Assembly (NCBI RefSeq): GCF_900101915.1
Contig: NZ_FNAL01000001.1
Coordinates: forward strand, 124,001-188,000
DNA: 64,000 nt
Direction: 5' to 3'
Source of the DNA: Psychrobacter pacificensis
Lineage (GTDB): Bacteria; Pseudomonadota; Gammaproteobacteria; Pseudomonadales; Moraxellaceae
Shown: one piece after another, positions 37,632 through 47,264 of the stretch
How positions within the stretch are numbered: position 1 is the stretch's first letter
Layout of the letters: each line of letters begins with the position of its first letter
The notes under the pieces: generated by a model
Told to the model about the DNA's origin: nothing
Seen by the model: only the letters and a program-made list of their open reading frames with translations
Database searches by the model: none
Position numbers and translations under genes: made by a program

Positions 37632-39323
37632 TTAGCCTTTAATTGACCACTTATTGACCAACGGATAGCGGCGTTCACGTCCAAAAGCTTTGTGGCTGAT
37701 CTTTGTACCGATGGGCGATTGCAAGCGTTTATACTCGCTATTGTCTACCATCTTGATGACTTTTGCGACCATCTCAGCATCAAAGCCTTTATCGATAATT
37801 TCCTGATAGCCCATATCTTCATCGATATAAGACATCAAGATACCGTCCAATACATCATAATCAGGCAAGCTATCCTGATCTTTTTGATCTGGACGTAGCT
37901 CAGCAGATGGCGGACGAGTAATAACGCGCTCAGGGATGACAGGTGTGTCTTCTAGGCGATTGCGGTAGCTTGCTAACTTATACACTTGTGATTTATACAC
38001 ATCTTTTAGTACGTCAAAGCCGCCAGCCATATCGCCATACAATGTTGAGTAACCAACCGCTAATTCTGATTTGTTACCTGTCGTGATGACCAAATGACCA
38101 AACTTGTTGGACAGTGCCATCAAGACAACACCGCGAGCACGGGCTTGGATGTTCTCTTCGGTTGTATCCGCTGGTGACTTATTAAATAGAGGCGCTAACG
38201 TATGACGGATACCTTCGACGGCGTCGAAAATAGGACACACGGTATAAGAGACATTTAAGCGACGTGCCTGAGCCTGTGCATCTTCTAGACTGATTTGAGA
38301 GGTATATTCATAAGGCATCATGACGGCATAGACCTTGTCAGCGCCCAACGCATCGACCGCGATACAGAGCGTCAGTGCTGAATCAATACCACCTGATAGT
38401 CCAACAATAATGCCAGAGAATCCTGAGTGATTGACATAGTCGCGTAGACCGACGACCAATGCCTGATACATCTCAGACTCACGGCTTAGAGACAACGGCG
38501 CTTTGGCTTGATTGTTGAATTTAGCCGTTTTGACATCTAAAGTGGCCAATAATAACTGATTCATGAAGCGCGGTGCTTCATGGGCCACGCTGCCATCGGC
38601 TTGCACAGCCATAGAGCCGCCATCAAATACAAGATCGTCTTGACCGCCAACTGCATTGACATAGACGATAGGCAAGTTGTTTTCACGGCTGCGCTTGGCA
38701 AGCATGGCTTTGCGGTTGTTTTGTTTTTCAATCTCAAAAGGTGAGGCGTTTAAGCTAACAATGAGGTCAGCACCTTGTTTTTTGAGTTCAGCAATCGGGT
38801 TTTTGTCCCACAAATCTTCACAAATGAGCAGGCCAATCGTAATGCCTTTATAGTCAAATAAGACTTGATTGCGACCTTTATCAAAATAACGGCGCTCATC
38901 AAATACACCATAGTTTGGCAACATCTGCTTGTGATAGAAGCCCTTTTGATGACCATTATGTAAGATAGCAGCGGAGTTAAAAGTACCGTGATGATCGACA
39001 TGCGGATAGCCGACAATCATGACGATATCGTCGATATCACTCAAGGTAGATAAGGCGCTTTTGACACGGCCTGATAGGCTTGGGCGTAGCAATAAATCTT
39101 GCGGAGGATAGCCTAGTAGCGCCAGCTCTGGAAATACGATAACGTCAGCACCTTGTTCGCGTGCTTGTAATGCAAGCGTGCGCATTTTTTCAACGTTGGT
39201 TGCGATATCGCCTACCAAAAAATGTGACTGCGCTAAAGCAAAAGTGACCGTATCTTGTGGTTTGTTGGTCTTGCTGGCTTCATGTGAGGGGTTAAGATTG
39301 GGATTATCAGTGTCTTTTGACAT
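37632..39323 (-). CDS. nadE: Glutamine-dependent NAD+ synthetase NadE
   Basis: 563 residues, two domains. N-terminal nitrilase-like glutaminase (about 25-280) has FPELALLGYPPQDLLLR (Glu), KQMLPNYGVFDERRYF (Lys) and LLICEDLWD (Cys). The C-terminal synthetase has the PP-loop VGLSGGIDSALT, then GNKSELAVGYSTLYGDMAGG and RPPSAELRPDQKDQDSLP. It makes NAD+ from deamido-NAD+ using glutamine nitrogen. The two-domain form is the one expected when no separate NH3-only enzyme is used. A Lys/Asn/Thr-rich stretch at the N-terminus precedes the glutaminase domain. Confidence 0.96.
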   Translation of the reverse strand: MSKDTDNPNLNPSHEASKTNKPQDTVTFALAQSHFLVGDIATNVEKMRTLALQAREQGADVIVFPELALLGYPPQDLLLRPSLSGRVKSALSTLSDIDDIVMIVGYPHVDHHGTFNSAAILHNGHQKGFYHKQMLPNYGVFDERRYFDKGRNQVLFDYKGITIGLLICEDLWDKNPIAELKKQGADLIVSLNASPFEIEKQNNRKAMLAKRSRENNLPIVYVNAVGGQDDLVFDGGSMAVQADGSVAHEAPRFMNQLLLATLDVKTAKFNNQAKAPLSLSRESEMYQALVVGLRDYVNHSGFSGIIVGLSGGIDSALTLCIAVDALGADKVYAVMMPYEYTSQISLEDAQAQARRLNVSYTVCPIFDAVEGIRHTLAPLFNKSPADTTEENIQARARGVVLMALSNKFGHLVITTGNKSELAVGYSTLYGDMAGGFDVLKDVYKSQVYKLASYRNRLEDTPVIPERVITRPPSAELRPDQKDQDSLPDYDVLDGILMSYIDEDMGYQEIIDKGFDAEMVAKVIKMVDNSEYKRLQSPIGTKISHKAFGRERRYPLVNKWSIKG

Positions 39324-40148
39324 TGTTATTGTTCCTATCGATATATTATTAAAATTTGGTGAGTCTGTATTGATTTAAAATAAAATCAAAGTAAGTCCGA
39401 AATTCATTCAAAACTGCGTGCTTGCTTATCAAGCTCGAATGTTGAGTTGATATGACAAGCCTAAATCCTACATAATTGCTTAGACAATGCTTAAAAGCAT
39501 AATTGCTTATGCCTCCTATCCCAAATGATCGTGCCATCCTAAAATGAGATCTTATGATAGTCTAGAAGAAGACGATACAAGAGGGTCTGGAATCTGCTTT
39601 GATAGATGCGATGTTTATGCAACGACAAAAATAAAAGCGTACAAATGCACTTAACTATATTGAAAAGCTTAAAATAATTGCTTTAGTATAACATCAATTG
39701 TCGTGACAAATAGAACGCACCAGTGAATTCCCTGATAAGATTGCAGTTTAATAGCTGAATATAAAAGCAGCTGCGATGGCACTGTTTTTCACAGTAAATC
39801 CATGCATTATGCGCTAGTCATTCCGGTCATCATCTAGTAAGCTTGCATAGACAAAGTTGTAAGTAAAGATTACAACATAGCGTTATATAATTATCATAAT
39901 CTATTGCATAATGGAGCGTAATAGCTGCGTTTTTCGCGATGTTATTTATCAGAGTGATAGTTTGTAAATACGCAGTATTGCCATGTGATTTAATGGGTTT
40001 GACACCGTTTTTTCTTTATATACTTATAATCTACCATCCTCGCTAATGGATACAGTTTATGGACAGCGTCTATAAGCTGATGTTTATCACACATTTATAA
40101 ACTTGCCAGCAAAGTTATCGTTTGCTGTCCGCTCTTGGTTTATACGCT
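39324..40148. other. Long divergent nadE/permease intergenic region
   Basis: 825 AT-rich bases. A perfect GCATAA-TTGC-TTATGC hairpin lies at 39497-39512. A 62-codon minus-strand frame (39349-39537) reads GFRLVISTQHSSLISKHAV; it overlaps the expected nadE leader and has no recognisable domain, so I do not call it. It may be a degenerate repeat. No tRNA or terminator found. Confidence 0.5.
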
Positions 40149-41306
40149 ATGATTGAAAATTGGACAAAAGAATTTATTATCCAGCGCTTGCTTGCGATTA
40201 CTTTGCTGGTTGCGCTGTTCGTATTATGCTTTAAAGTGGTGCAGTTTTTTATTGTACCGGCATTGTGGGCGGCAATTTTGGCGTATGTGACGTTCCCTGT
40301 TTATGAGTTTTTTCACGAAAAAGTTAAACTGAGTCCAGATTTTAGCGCTGCCATTATGACCGTGAGCATCTCCTTGATAATAGGTGTGCCATTGGTTATT
40401 GGTGTGTTTATTTTGCAGCAAGAAGCGTTGAGCTTAATCAGTAATTTGGTCTATCGTATTAAAGTGGGCTATTTGGATGTGCCTGACTCATTTAAAGACT
40501 TGCCGATTATCGGTCAGCAAATCAAAGACGTACTGTGGCGAATCAATAAAAACCCAGAAGGCACGCTAGAAGCCTTCCGTCTTTGGGTTCAGTCGCACTT
40601 GTATTATGGCAAGGTAGCATTTGACGTGGTGTTCAGTGGTCTGGCTAAGCTGGGTATGGCGCTGATGACACTATTCTTTTTTTATCGTGATGGCACCAGT
40701 CTGGTTCGTCAGATTCGCCAAGCGCTGCGTAACATCATCGGCAATCGCATCGACGGTTATATTGACTCTGTAGGTACAACCACGCGTGCGGTGGTATACG
40801 GCATCGGGCTGACGGCATTGGCTCAGGCGCTATTGGCTGGTATCGGCTATTACTTCGCTGGTGCGCCAAGCCCTATTTTATTGACCATTGTTACATTTAT
40901 TATTGCGTTGATTCCCTTTGGTACGCCATTTGTTTGGGGCGGTGTATCTGTCTGGCTCTTGAGCCAAGGACATACTGCAGAAGGGATTGGTTTGGCACTA
41001 TGGGGCGTGTTTGTTATTAGCTGGGTGGATAATCTCATTCGACCTATTGTTATTAGCGGCGCGACCAAAATCCCATTTATTATTATTTTTATCGGTGTGT
41101 TGGGCGGTCTAACCGCATTTGGGTTTGTTGGATTGTTCATCGGCCCTGTGGTACTGGCTATCGGTCTTGCCGTATGGCGCGAGTGGATATCGCAGCACAA
41201 AAATGAGATATTTGCGCCGCAAGACGTCACGCTCTCTGACTCAAATGCCATAGCGCCAGTACATAATCCAGCACAAGACACAGTCAGTGGAAATGAGTCT
41301 ACATAG
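40149..41306 (+). CDS. AI-2E family transporter (PerM/YdiK-like)
   Basis: 385 residues from the ATG at 40149; the TTG at 40122 is an alternative. The pattern is typical of the AI-2E/PerM family: paired N-terminal helices (LLAITLLVALFVLCFKVVQFFIVPALWAAILAYVTFP), a soluble middle region, then a C-terminal bundle with IPFGTPFVWGGVSVWLL and the conserved DNLIRPIVISG and GLFIGPVVLA motifs. Members include exporters of unknown solutes and Na+/H+ antiporters. No substrate can be named. The C-terminus is a soluble Asp/Asn/Pro tail. pdxB starts 29 bases downstream, so the two are probably co-transcribed. Confidence 0.88.
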   Translation: MIENWTKEFIIQRLLAITLLVALFVLCFKVVQFFIVPALWAAILAYVTFPVYEFFHEKVKLSPDFSAAIMTVSISLIIGVPLVIGVFILQQEALSLISNLVYRIKVGYLDVPDSFKDLPIIGQQIKDVLWRINKNPEGTLEAFRLWVQSHLYYGKVAFDVVFSGLAKLGMALMTLFFFYRDGTSLVRQIRQALRNIIGNRIDGYIDSVGTTTRAVVYGIGLTALAQALLAGIGYYFAGAPSPILLTIVTFIIALIPFGTPFVWGGVSVWLLSQGHTAEGIGLALWGVFVISWVDNLIRPIVISGATKIPFIIIFIGVLGGLTAFGFVGLFIGPVVLAIGLAVWREWISQHKNEIFAPQDVTLSDSNAIAPVHNPAQDTVSGNEST

Positions 41307-41335
41307 AAAACCCTTATCGATAGAGAAAATTGCCA

Positions 41336-42502
41336 ATGACAAACAATGATATTGCAGATGCTATGGACAATAAGATAAACCAGATGGCCAAAGGTATCAC
41401 GATCGTTGCTGATAGCAATATCGCTAGCCTGAATGATTTTTTTAATCACGCTACATTAGGTCAGTTGTCTGGGCAAACAGTCAAAATTATACCGGTCGCT
41501 GGTCGTGATATTGACGCAAAGCTGCTGTCTGAAGTACAGCCAGATATTTTGTTAATACGCTCGGTCACGCAAGTCAATGAGGCGCTGTTGGCTGAAAATC
41601 ACAGTGTGCAATTTGTTGGCTCAGCGACTATCGGTACAGATCATGTCGACCAAGACTATTTAGCAACGCGCGATATTACTTTTGCCAATGCCGCTGGTTG
41701 TAGCAAGCACTCGGTGGCTCAGTATGTACTGACGGCTATCTTGACTCTGCGTCCAAACTACTGGCAGCAGCCTGTGACACTTGGTATTATCGGCCTTGGA
41801 AATATTGGCAGTACGCTTGCTCAATATGCCAATGACTTGGGCTGGCAGGTGCTTGGATACGATCCATTATTACCAAGCTCTACTATTAATAATGCCAGCC
41901 TTGAGCAGGTGCTTTCTCAAAGTAACGCGGTGAGTTTGCATGTGCCTTTGACAAGTGAGAAAGTTGACAGTGATGCTAAAGGCAGTGACTATCCAACGCG
42001 TCATCTCATCAATGCAGAGACATTGGCCATGATGCCTGCTGATAACATATTGATTAATAGCGCGCGCGGCCCTGTGGTCAATGAAAATGATCTCAAGAAC
42101 GATATTGCTCATACTGGGCGGCAAGTGGTTTTGGATGTGTTTGAGCATGAGCCAACGGTTGCTGACAGCCTACTAGCTAAGCTCACAATCGCCACACCGC
42201 ATATCGCTGGCTATACATTAGAGGGCAAGCTACGTGGTACACAAATCATCTATGATGCCTTATGTGAGAAGCTAGCGATCATACCTGCCCAGTCTATGTC
42301 CAACCTGCTACCGCTTAACCTGTTTTTGTGGTCTGAGTTAAAAGCAAACCCAGACAGATTGTCAAAGTTTTATGACATTATGCAAGATGATGCCTTGTTG
42401 CGAAGCAAAATATCTGGTGAAAATCCTGACAAACAAGTGAATGGCGCTGACTTTGATGGTTTGAGGCGTGATTACCACTTGCGCCGTGAGTGGCAATCCT
42501 AA
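41336..42502 (+). CDS. pdxB: Erythronate-4-phosphate dehydrogenase PdxB
   Basis: 388 residues from the ATG at 41336. D-2-hydroxyacid dehydrogenase fold: ITIVADSNI, LLIRSVTQVNEALL, GSATIGTDHVDQDYLATRDI, then the NAD-binding motif GIIGLGNIGSTLAQY, the Arg/Glu/His region (SARGPVVNENDL; VLDVFEHEP; TPHIAGYTLEGK) and a PdxB-specific C-terminal dimerisation domain. It performs the second step of the DXP-dependent pyridoxal-phosphate pathway. The presence of the PLP-homeostasis gene in the same window is likely coincidental. An internal ATG after ~20 residues is an alternative start. Confidence 0.93.
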   Translation: MTNNDIADAMDNKINQMAKGITIVADSNIASLNDFFNHATLGQLSGQTVKIIPVAGRDIDAKLLSEVQPDILLIRSVTQVNEALLAENHSVQFVGSATIGTDHVDQDYLATRDITFANAAGCSKHSVAQYVLTAILTLRPNYWQQPVTLGIIGLGNIGSTLAQYANDLGWQVLGYDPLLPSSTINNASLEQVLSQSNAVSLHVPLTSEKVDSDAKGSDYPTRHLINAETLAMMPADNILINSARGPVVNENDLKNDIAHTGRQVVLDVFEHEPTVADSLLAKLTIATPHIAGYTLEGKLRGTQIIYDALCEKLAIIPAQSMSNLLPLNLFLWSELKANPDRLSKFYDIMQDDALLRSKISGENPDKQVNGADFDGLRRDYHLRREWQS

Positions 42503-42588
42503 TCTAGCAATTTAAAAATACTATTCTTAAAAACATAAATAATCTACGTCATTGAAGCATTATTATTTGTGAATCACGGTAGACAGTC

Positions 42589-43605
42589 ATGAGCCAATCA
42601 AGCAGTACCTTTAGTCATCAACCTAACTACGTCCCAACCATGACACTGGCAATGGCACAGCAGCGTGCCAAGTTTATCGGTGATATTCGCCAGTTTTTTA
42701 CCAGTCGTCAGGTACTGGAAGTACAGACGCCGCTTTTATCGCAAGCAGGGAACACCGACACTTTTTTGCAATCAGTGGCAGCGCACGTAACCTATCAAGA
42801 TCGTCCTCGTACCTATTATTTGCATACGTCTCCTGAGTTTGCGATGAAGCGTTTACTGGCGAGCTGGCAAGTGCCTATTTATCAAATTTGTCCTGTGTTT
42901 CGAGATAATGAAATAGGCGTGCGTCATAATATCGAATTTACAATGTTAGAGTGGTATCAGCCCAATTACAGCCTCGATGATATGGCAGGTGAGCTTAATG
43001 AGTTGCTTACGGCGCTGTATGGTCATCCAATGGTGATGAGCCACTATCGCTATGTCGATGCTTTTATGGATTTTGTTGGTATACACCCACTGACAGCGAG
43101 CCTATCTGCGCTCCAAGCGGTAGCAGAAGATAGAGGGTTGATAGGATTTGATTTTAATGATGCTGATGATAGCGAAGCAAATCGTCGCCAGAACTGGTTA
43201 GATTTGCTATTTAGTCATGCAGTAGAGCCAAATTTGGGACACGACTTGCCGACACTGATCATAGAATATCCACCTGCGACAGCTGCATTGGCAAAGACAG
43301 CGCTAGATAAAGAAGGCAATACAATAGCGAAACGCTTTGAGCTGTATATCAATGGGATTGAGATTGCCAACGCTTATGATGAGCTGGCAGATGGTCCAGC
43401 ATTACGAGCACGTTTTGAGCAAGACAATCAATTACGTCATCGTCATGGGTTGCCAAAAATGCCCATTGATGAGCACTTAATTGCTGCATCTGATGATTTG
43501 ATTCCTTGTAGTGGTATTGCGGTCGGTGTTGATCGATTGCTCATGGTGATAACGGGCGCAAAAACTTTAGAGGAAGTGATTGCTTTTCCGAGCGGTCAAG
43601 CATAA
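42589..43605 (+). CDS. epmA: Elongation factor P lysine ligase EpmA (GenX/PoxA)
   Basis: 338 residues, class II lysyl-tRNA-synthetase-like core without the anticodon domain. It has TPLLSQAGNTDTFLQS, YLHTSPEFAMKRLL, FRDNEIGVRHNIEFTMLEWYQP (motif 2) and SGIAVGVDRLLMVITGAKTLEEVIAFP (motif 3). It attaches beta-lysine to EF-P, helping translation of polyproline; EpmB and EF-P are not in this window. An 86-base gap separates it from pdxB. It has a strong terminator. Confidence 0.95.
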   Translation: MSQSSSTFSHQPNYVPTMTLAMAQQRAKFIGDIRQFFTSRQVLEVQTPLLSQAGNTDTFLQSVAAHVTYQDRPRTYYLHTSPEFAMKRLLASWQVPIYQICPVFRDNEIGVRHNIEFTMLEWYQPNYSLDDMAGELNELLTALYGHPMVMSHYRYVDAFMDFVGIHPLTASLSALQAVAEDRGLIGFDFNDADDSEANRRQNWLDLLFSHAVEPNLGHDLPTLIIEYPPATAALAKTALDKEGNTIAKRFELYINGIEIANAYDELADGPALRARFEQDNQLRHRHGLPKMPIDEHLIAASDDLIPCSGIAVGVDRLLMVITGAKTLEEVIAFPSGQA

Positions 43606-43636
43606 CCAACAGATAGTTTTTATTCATAGCAGCAAG

Positions 43637-43695
43637 AAAAAAGGTCGTTACCGATTTACCAATTAAATATTGGCGAATCGATAACGACCTTTTTT
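43637..43695. terminator. Bidirectional terminator between epmA and SDR-like gene
   Basis: 16-base stem AAGGTCGTTACCGATT (43641-43656) / AATCGATAACGACCTT (43676-43691) with a small bulge, A-run before and T-run after. Confidence 0.9.
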
Positions 43696-43765
43696 ATAAT
43701 CTGATTCAGTGATTTGACTTACGTAGTTATAGCTTGGCAGTCAGATCTATCTAAACAGTGATGGT

Positions 43766-44407
43766 TTATACTGTAGAAATGGCTTCATTGATGTCGATAT
43801 CACCATTGTGCAAGTTGAATACTTTTCCAATAGTATTATCGGCGGTTAGGACAGCCGCCAGCGTCGTTGCGACATCTTCAATAGCATTTTCACCAGAGCT
43901 GGTATCATTGATAGTGATTTTGCCTGTACCGTCACGTTCTTTCAGTGCACCCGGCTGTACGATTGTATAGTCGAGTGAGCTATTATTCACGAGCCAATGA
44001 TCAGCGTAATGCTTAGAGATATAGTAGTCTTTTAGATCTGCAATGTTAGGGTTGTTATCCCATTTCTCAGTCTCTAGCGAGAATACAGAGCTAAGCATAA
44101 TATAGCGTTTGATACCTTTGTCTTGCGCGGCTTGCATGGTCTTTACTGCACCGTGTAAGTCGACTTCTAGTACATTTTTACCACCAGATCCTGCGACAAA
44201 ATAGACAGCATCGATATCTTGATCCAGTTGTTTTTCGATAGACTCTTTGCTAGCAGTAATATCCAAATCTAGCTGAGTATAGTTGTCATTGTCAAACAGC
44301 TTTTTTTCTTGGCGAGTCGTACCAATTACTTGGTGTTCGTCAGCTAATAATTGCTTAACCAATTCACCACCGACACGGCCACTGGCACCAACGACTAAAA
44401 TTTTCAT
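43766..44407 (-). CDS. Atypical short-chain dehydrogenase / NAD(P)-binding protein
   Basis: 213 residues from the ATG at 44405-44407; AGGA lies six bases upstream of that codon, too close to the ATG two codons earlier. The start KILVVGASGRVGGELVKQLL is a GxxGxxG NAD(P)-binding motif of the SDR a5/NmrA-like type. VYFVAGSGGKNVLEVDLHGAV and YYISKHYADHWL follow; the YxxxK-like SKHYAD segment does not fully match the catalytic motif. Substrate unknown. Related proteins are called NAD-dependent epimerases or YwnB-like. It is a single gene. Confidence 0.8.
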   Translation of the reverse strand: MKILVVGASGRVGGELVKQLLADEHQVIGTTRQEKKLFDNDNYTQLDLDITASKESIEKQLDQDIDAVYFVAGSGGKNVLEVDLHGAVKTMQAAQDKGIKRYIMLSSVFSLETEKWDNNPNIADLKDYYISKHYADHWLVNNSSLDYTIVQPGALKERDGTGKITINDTSSGENAIEDVATTLAAVLTADNTIGKVFNLHNGDIDINEAISTV

Positions 44408-44638
44408 AATCATTCCTATTGTTATTTACATTCTGTTATTTAAGCGATTCAGTGAATATTTTTATCTCAAAAACTGACTGTATCGTAACAAAAATAATCC
44501 GCACGCTTCGTTATAAAGCGTGCGCATTGGATAGGAGTTGGTTATAGAGTGTATACGGTTCGCAAGAAAGCAATATTTGCCAAGCAAGATTCGCTAACTA
44601 GAGGATAGTACTTGAATGAGATTGGAAGGGTAACAGCG

Positions 44639-45088
44639 CTAACGTACTAAGCGATTCAGACCATCGGCAAAAGCTTTTTTATCGCGGTCGCCGTAGGGTT
44701 TTTGACCGCTCATTTCTTGCAGCTCTAGGACACCAGTGCCGCGCATGGTGTCCATAAAATCGCGCATATTAAGCTTTTGCTTGATGTTATTTTTGTCATA
44801 GACCACGCCGCGTGTGGTTAGCACCAAGCCGCCTTTGTCCAAAATATCATTGGCTAAAGGTATGTCGCTCGTAATCGCCAAGTCGCCTGCCTGTATTTGC
44901 TCGACGATATAATCATCAGCCTTGTCAAACCCTGATGGCACAACCGTCATGACGAGCAGAGGAGATTTGCGTAGTTTGATTGGCTGGTTGGCGACGAATA
45001 TCGCCATCGTTTTGGTACGTTCAGCCGTTTTGATAATCAAATCTTTGGCGATTAATGGTACGGAGTCGGCATCCACCCAAATTTGCAT
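44639..45088 (-). CDS. YaiI/YqxD family protein (DUF188, UPF0178)
   Basis: 149 residues. Family pattern: QIWVDADSVPLIAKDLIIKTAERT, VVPSGFDKADDYIVEQIQAGDLAITSDIPLANDIL and DFMDTMRGTGV. The fold is PIN-like with conserved Asp residues (DADS; DxAD; TSDIPLA). The function is not established. Its ATG (45086-45088) overlaps the purK stop (TAATG), so translation is probably coupled to purK. Confidence 0.9.
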   Translation of the reverse strand: MQIWVDADSVPLIAKDLIIKTAERTKTMAIFVANQPIKLRKSPLLVMTVVPSGFDKADDYIVEQIQAGDLAITSDIPLANDILDKGGLVLTTRGVVYDKNNIKQKLNMRDFMDTMRGTGVLELQEMSGQKPYGDRDKKAFADGLNRLVR

Positions 45089-46416
45089 TATTTCTTCGCC
45101 TTTTCTGTTTTTGGCGACAATTCTGCCAGACTGTCTGCTTCACCACTGTTATCTTCTAAGACGTCGTTTTTAGTTTTGGCATCTGCGGTATTAGAGTGAG
45201 TATCGATATTTCCATACTCTTTGTCCAAACCTACTTTATTTGGCAATACGGCAATCAGCTTTGCCATAGCGGATTCTAAGTCAGTCACGTCATTGGGCAT
45301 CAAGGTAATATGAGCAATCTTGCGATCGTCACGCTCAGCTTTATGATAACTATGATAGTGAGCGCCATCGATATTTAGCACGGCACTGATATCAGGATAT
45401 TGGCCGAGTACGTTGACCATAATCGCTGGATGGACGTTGTCCGTATCACCGAGTGGTAAGTTGACCACAGCACGGATATGGTTTTCAAACTGGCTAGTAA
45501 CCGCGCCTTCGATGCTCCAGTGGCCAGAATTGTGTACACGTGGTGCGATTTCATTGGCCAGTATCGTGGTATGACCGCGAGCATCTTTGGTGACAAACAA
45601 TTCAAGTGCCATGACGCCCACATAGTCTAGATGGTTCATGATCTTTGTGATGGCGTCTGTTGCCTGCTGGAGCAGGTGGCTGGTACCGACCGCAGGAGCT
45701 TGAGTTTTTGCCAAAATACCGTGATGATGATGGTTTTCGACCAAATCATAACAGCGTACCTGACCATTTTGCGCTCTTGCTGCAATGATAGACACTTCAC
45801 GATTAAAGTTAATGAAACCTTCAGCAATCAGTGGCGCAGGCGTTGGCGTGAGTGACCCTTTGCCACTAACGGCGTCTTTTAGCGCAAGCCAAGCAGTTTT
45901 AATGTCATTGTCTTGTTTGATCACGAACTGACCTTTGCCATCGTAGCCACCGCGGCTGGTTTTCAAAACGATAGGCAGGCCTAACGCTTCACAAGCTTGC
46001 TTTAACTCAGCTTCAGAATTAACTTCCATAAATGGCACGGTGGCAATATCGAGCGCATTGAACATCTGCTTTTCTTTTAGACGGTCTTGGGCGATATCAA
46101 GCGCAATCAGTGGTGGGAACATACCTTGCTTGCTGCCAGATTTTGACACGCTCGTTAATTGCTCGACCGTAGACGTTGGTGTGTTCTCGAACTCTAAGGT
46201 AAATACATCAGCGGCTGCGATAAAGTCGGCTAATTGATCGCTATGAAATACGCGACCGTATAGGCTGGCAGGGCATTCTGGATTGTCTTCTAAAAACACG
46301 CATTGGTAACCGAGTGGCATCGCGGCTTCGGCAAGCATCATACCAAGCTGACCACCGCCTAAAATACCGATGGTACGAATGGTTTGGGTAACAGGATAAG
46401 CGTTTGCTGTAGTCAT
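45088..46416 (-). CDS. purK: N5-carboxyaminoimidazole ribonucleotide synthetase PurK
   Basis: 442 residues, longer than the ~355 of E. coli. ATP-grasp enzyme: GILGGGQLGMMLAEAA at the N-terminus, VLKTSRGGYDGKGQFVI, EGFINFNREVSIIAARA and the metal region LANEIAPRVHNSGHWSIEGAVTSQFENH. It carboxylates AIR with ATP and bicarbonate. About 45 extra residues at the C-terminus (KEYGNIDTHSNTADAKTKND...) are polar and probably unstructured; their role is unknown. It lies between purE (upstream, same strand) and a YaiI family gene that overlaps its stop. Confidence 0.96.
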   Translation of the reverse strand: MTTANAYPVTQTIRTIGILGGGQLGMMLAEAAMPLGYQCVFLEDNPECPASLYGRVFHSDQLADFIAAADVFTLEFENTPTSTVEQLTSVSKSGSKQGMFPPLIALDIAQDRLKEKQMFNALDIATVPFMEVNSEAELKQACEALGLPIVLKTSRGGYDGKGQFVIKQDNDIKTAWLALKDAVSGKGSLTPTPAPLIAEGFINFNREVSIIAARAQNGQVRCYDLVENHHHHGILAKTQAPAVGTSHLLQQATDAITKIMNHLDYVGVMALELFVTKDARGHTTILANEIAPRVHNSGHWSIEGAVTSQFENHIRAVVNLPLGDTDNVHPAIMVNVLGQYPDISAVLNIDGAHYHSYHKAERDDRKIAHITLMPNDVTDLESAMAKLIAVLPNKVGLDKEYGNIDTHSNTADAKTKNDVLEDNSGEADSLAELSPKTEKAKK

Positions 46417-46613
46417 GAAAGGCTCTTTGAATAAAAGTGAATAAGATCTATGGGCTATTAAAATTTAAAACGCAATGGGTGAAAATAGGAAAAGGTGCAC
46501 TATAGGCACCTTATATCTAGTATGACGTACTGAAAAATAAAATGTGGTAGCTCTTGTTTTTAGGCGATCAATACAAAATACCATGCTAAAAAAGCTAGTC
46601 ACTCTATATTTAT

Positions 46614-47165
46614 TTAAGAATTAATAATACCGGGTGTTGGGCTAGCGAGAATGGTCTCGGTTTGCGTCTGACGCATCTCATCCAGCTTAGTAGCAATCGT
46701 TTCATCATGCAAGGCCAAGACTTGAATCGCAAGTAGGGCCGCGTTATAAGCGCCAGCGGTACCAATTGCCAATGTCCCAACAGCAATGCCTTTGGGCATT
46801 TGCACGATAGACAACAGACTGTCCCAACCACTTAGCATAGAGGATTTTACAGGGACGCCAAATACAGGTAGTGGTGTTTGGCTGGCACACATACCAGGCA
46901 GATGAGCGGCGCCGCCTGCACCCGCGATAATCACTTGTAGACCATTGTCTTTTGCGCTTTTGGCGTAATCAAATAGCCTGTCAGGTGTACGGTGAGCAGA
47001 AACCACTTCACACTCAAAGGCAACATCAAAGTCTGCTAGCAATTGTGCTGCGGCACTCATAGTCGCCCAATCAGATTGCGAACCCATAATAATGCCGACT
47101 TTTGGTTGACCAGCAGGGGAGGTGATTGGACCGTTCTGGTTAGCCGCAGTATTGGTGGTGCTCAT
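46614..47165 (-). CDS. purE: N5-carboxyaminoimidazole ribonucleotide mutase PurE
   Basis: 183 residues; the core begins [15 protein letters not shown], followed by [21 protein letters not shown] and [30 protein letters not shown], the diagnostic PurE motifs, then [19 protein letters not shown]. An N-terminal Ser/Thr/Asn/Pro-rich segment of about 20 residues is extra. It converts N5-CAIR to CAIR. It precedes purK with about 200 bases between the genes, so an internal promoter for purK is possible. Confidence 0.97.
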   Translation of the reverse strand: MSTTNTAANQNGPITSPAGQPKVGIIMGSQSDWATMSAAAQLLADFDVAFECEVVSAHRTPDRLFDYAKSAKDNGLQVIIAGAGGAAHLPGMCASQTPLPVFGVPVKSSMLSGWDSLLSIVQMPKGIAVGTLAIGTAGAYNAALLAIQVLALHDETIATKLDEMRQTQTETILASPTPGIINS

Positions 47166-47264
47166 GATTGGATATCCTCAAAAAGACCATCATACAAAAA
47201 TTTTGCTACACTCGTAAAGCCAAGTTTGACTTTTAATAATGATATGGTGTTAATAGCATTTATA

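Noticed and set aside
39349-39537. 62-codon minus-strand frame upstream of nadE
   Set aside because: Overlaps the leader of nadE, no known domain; may be a degenerate repeat but I cannot show it.
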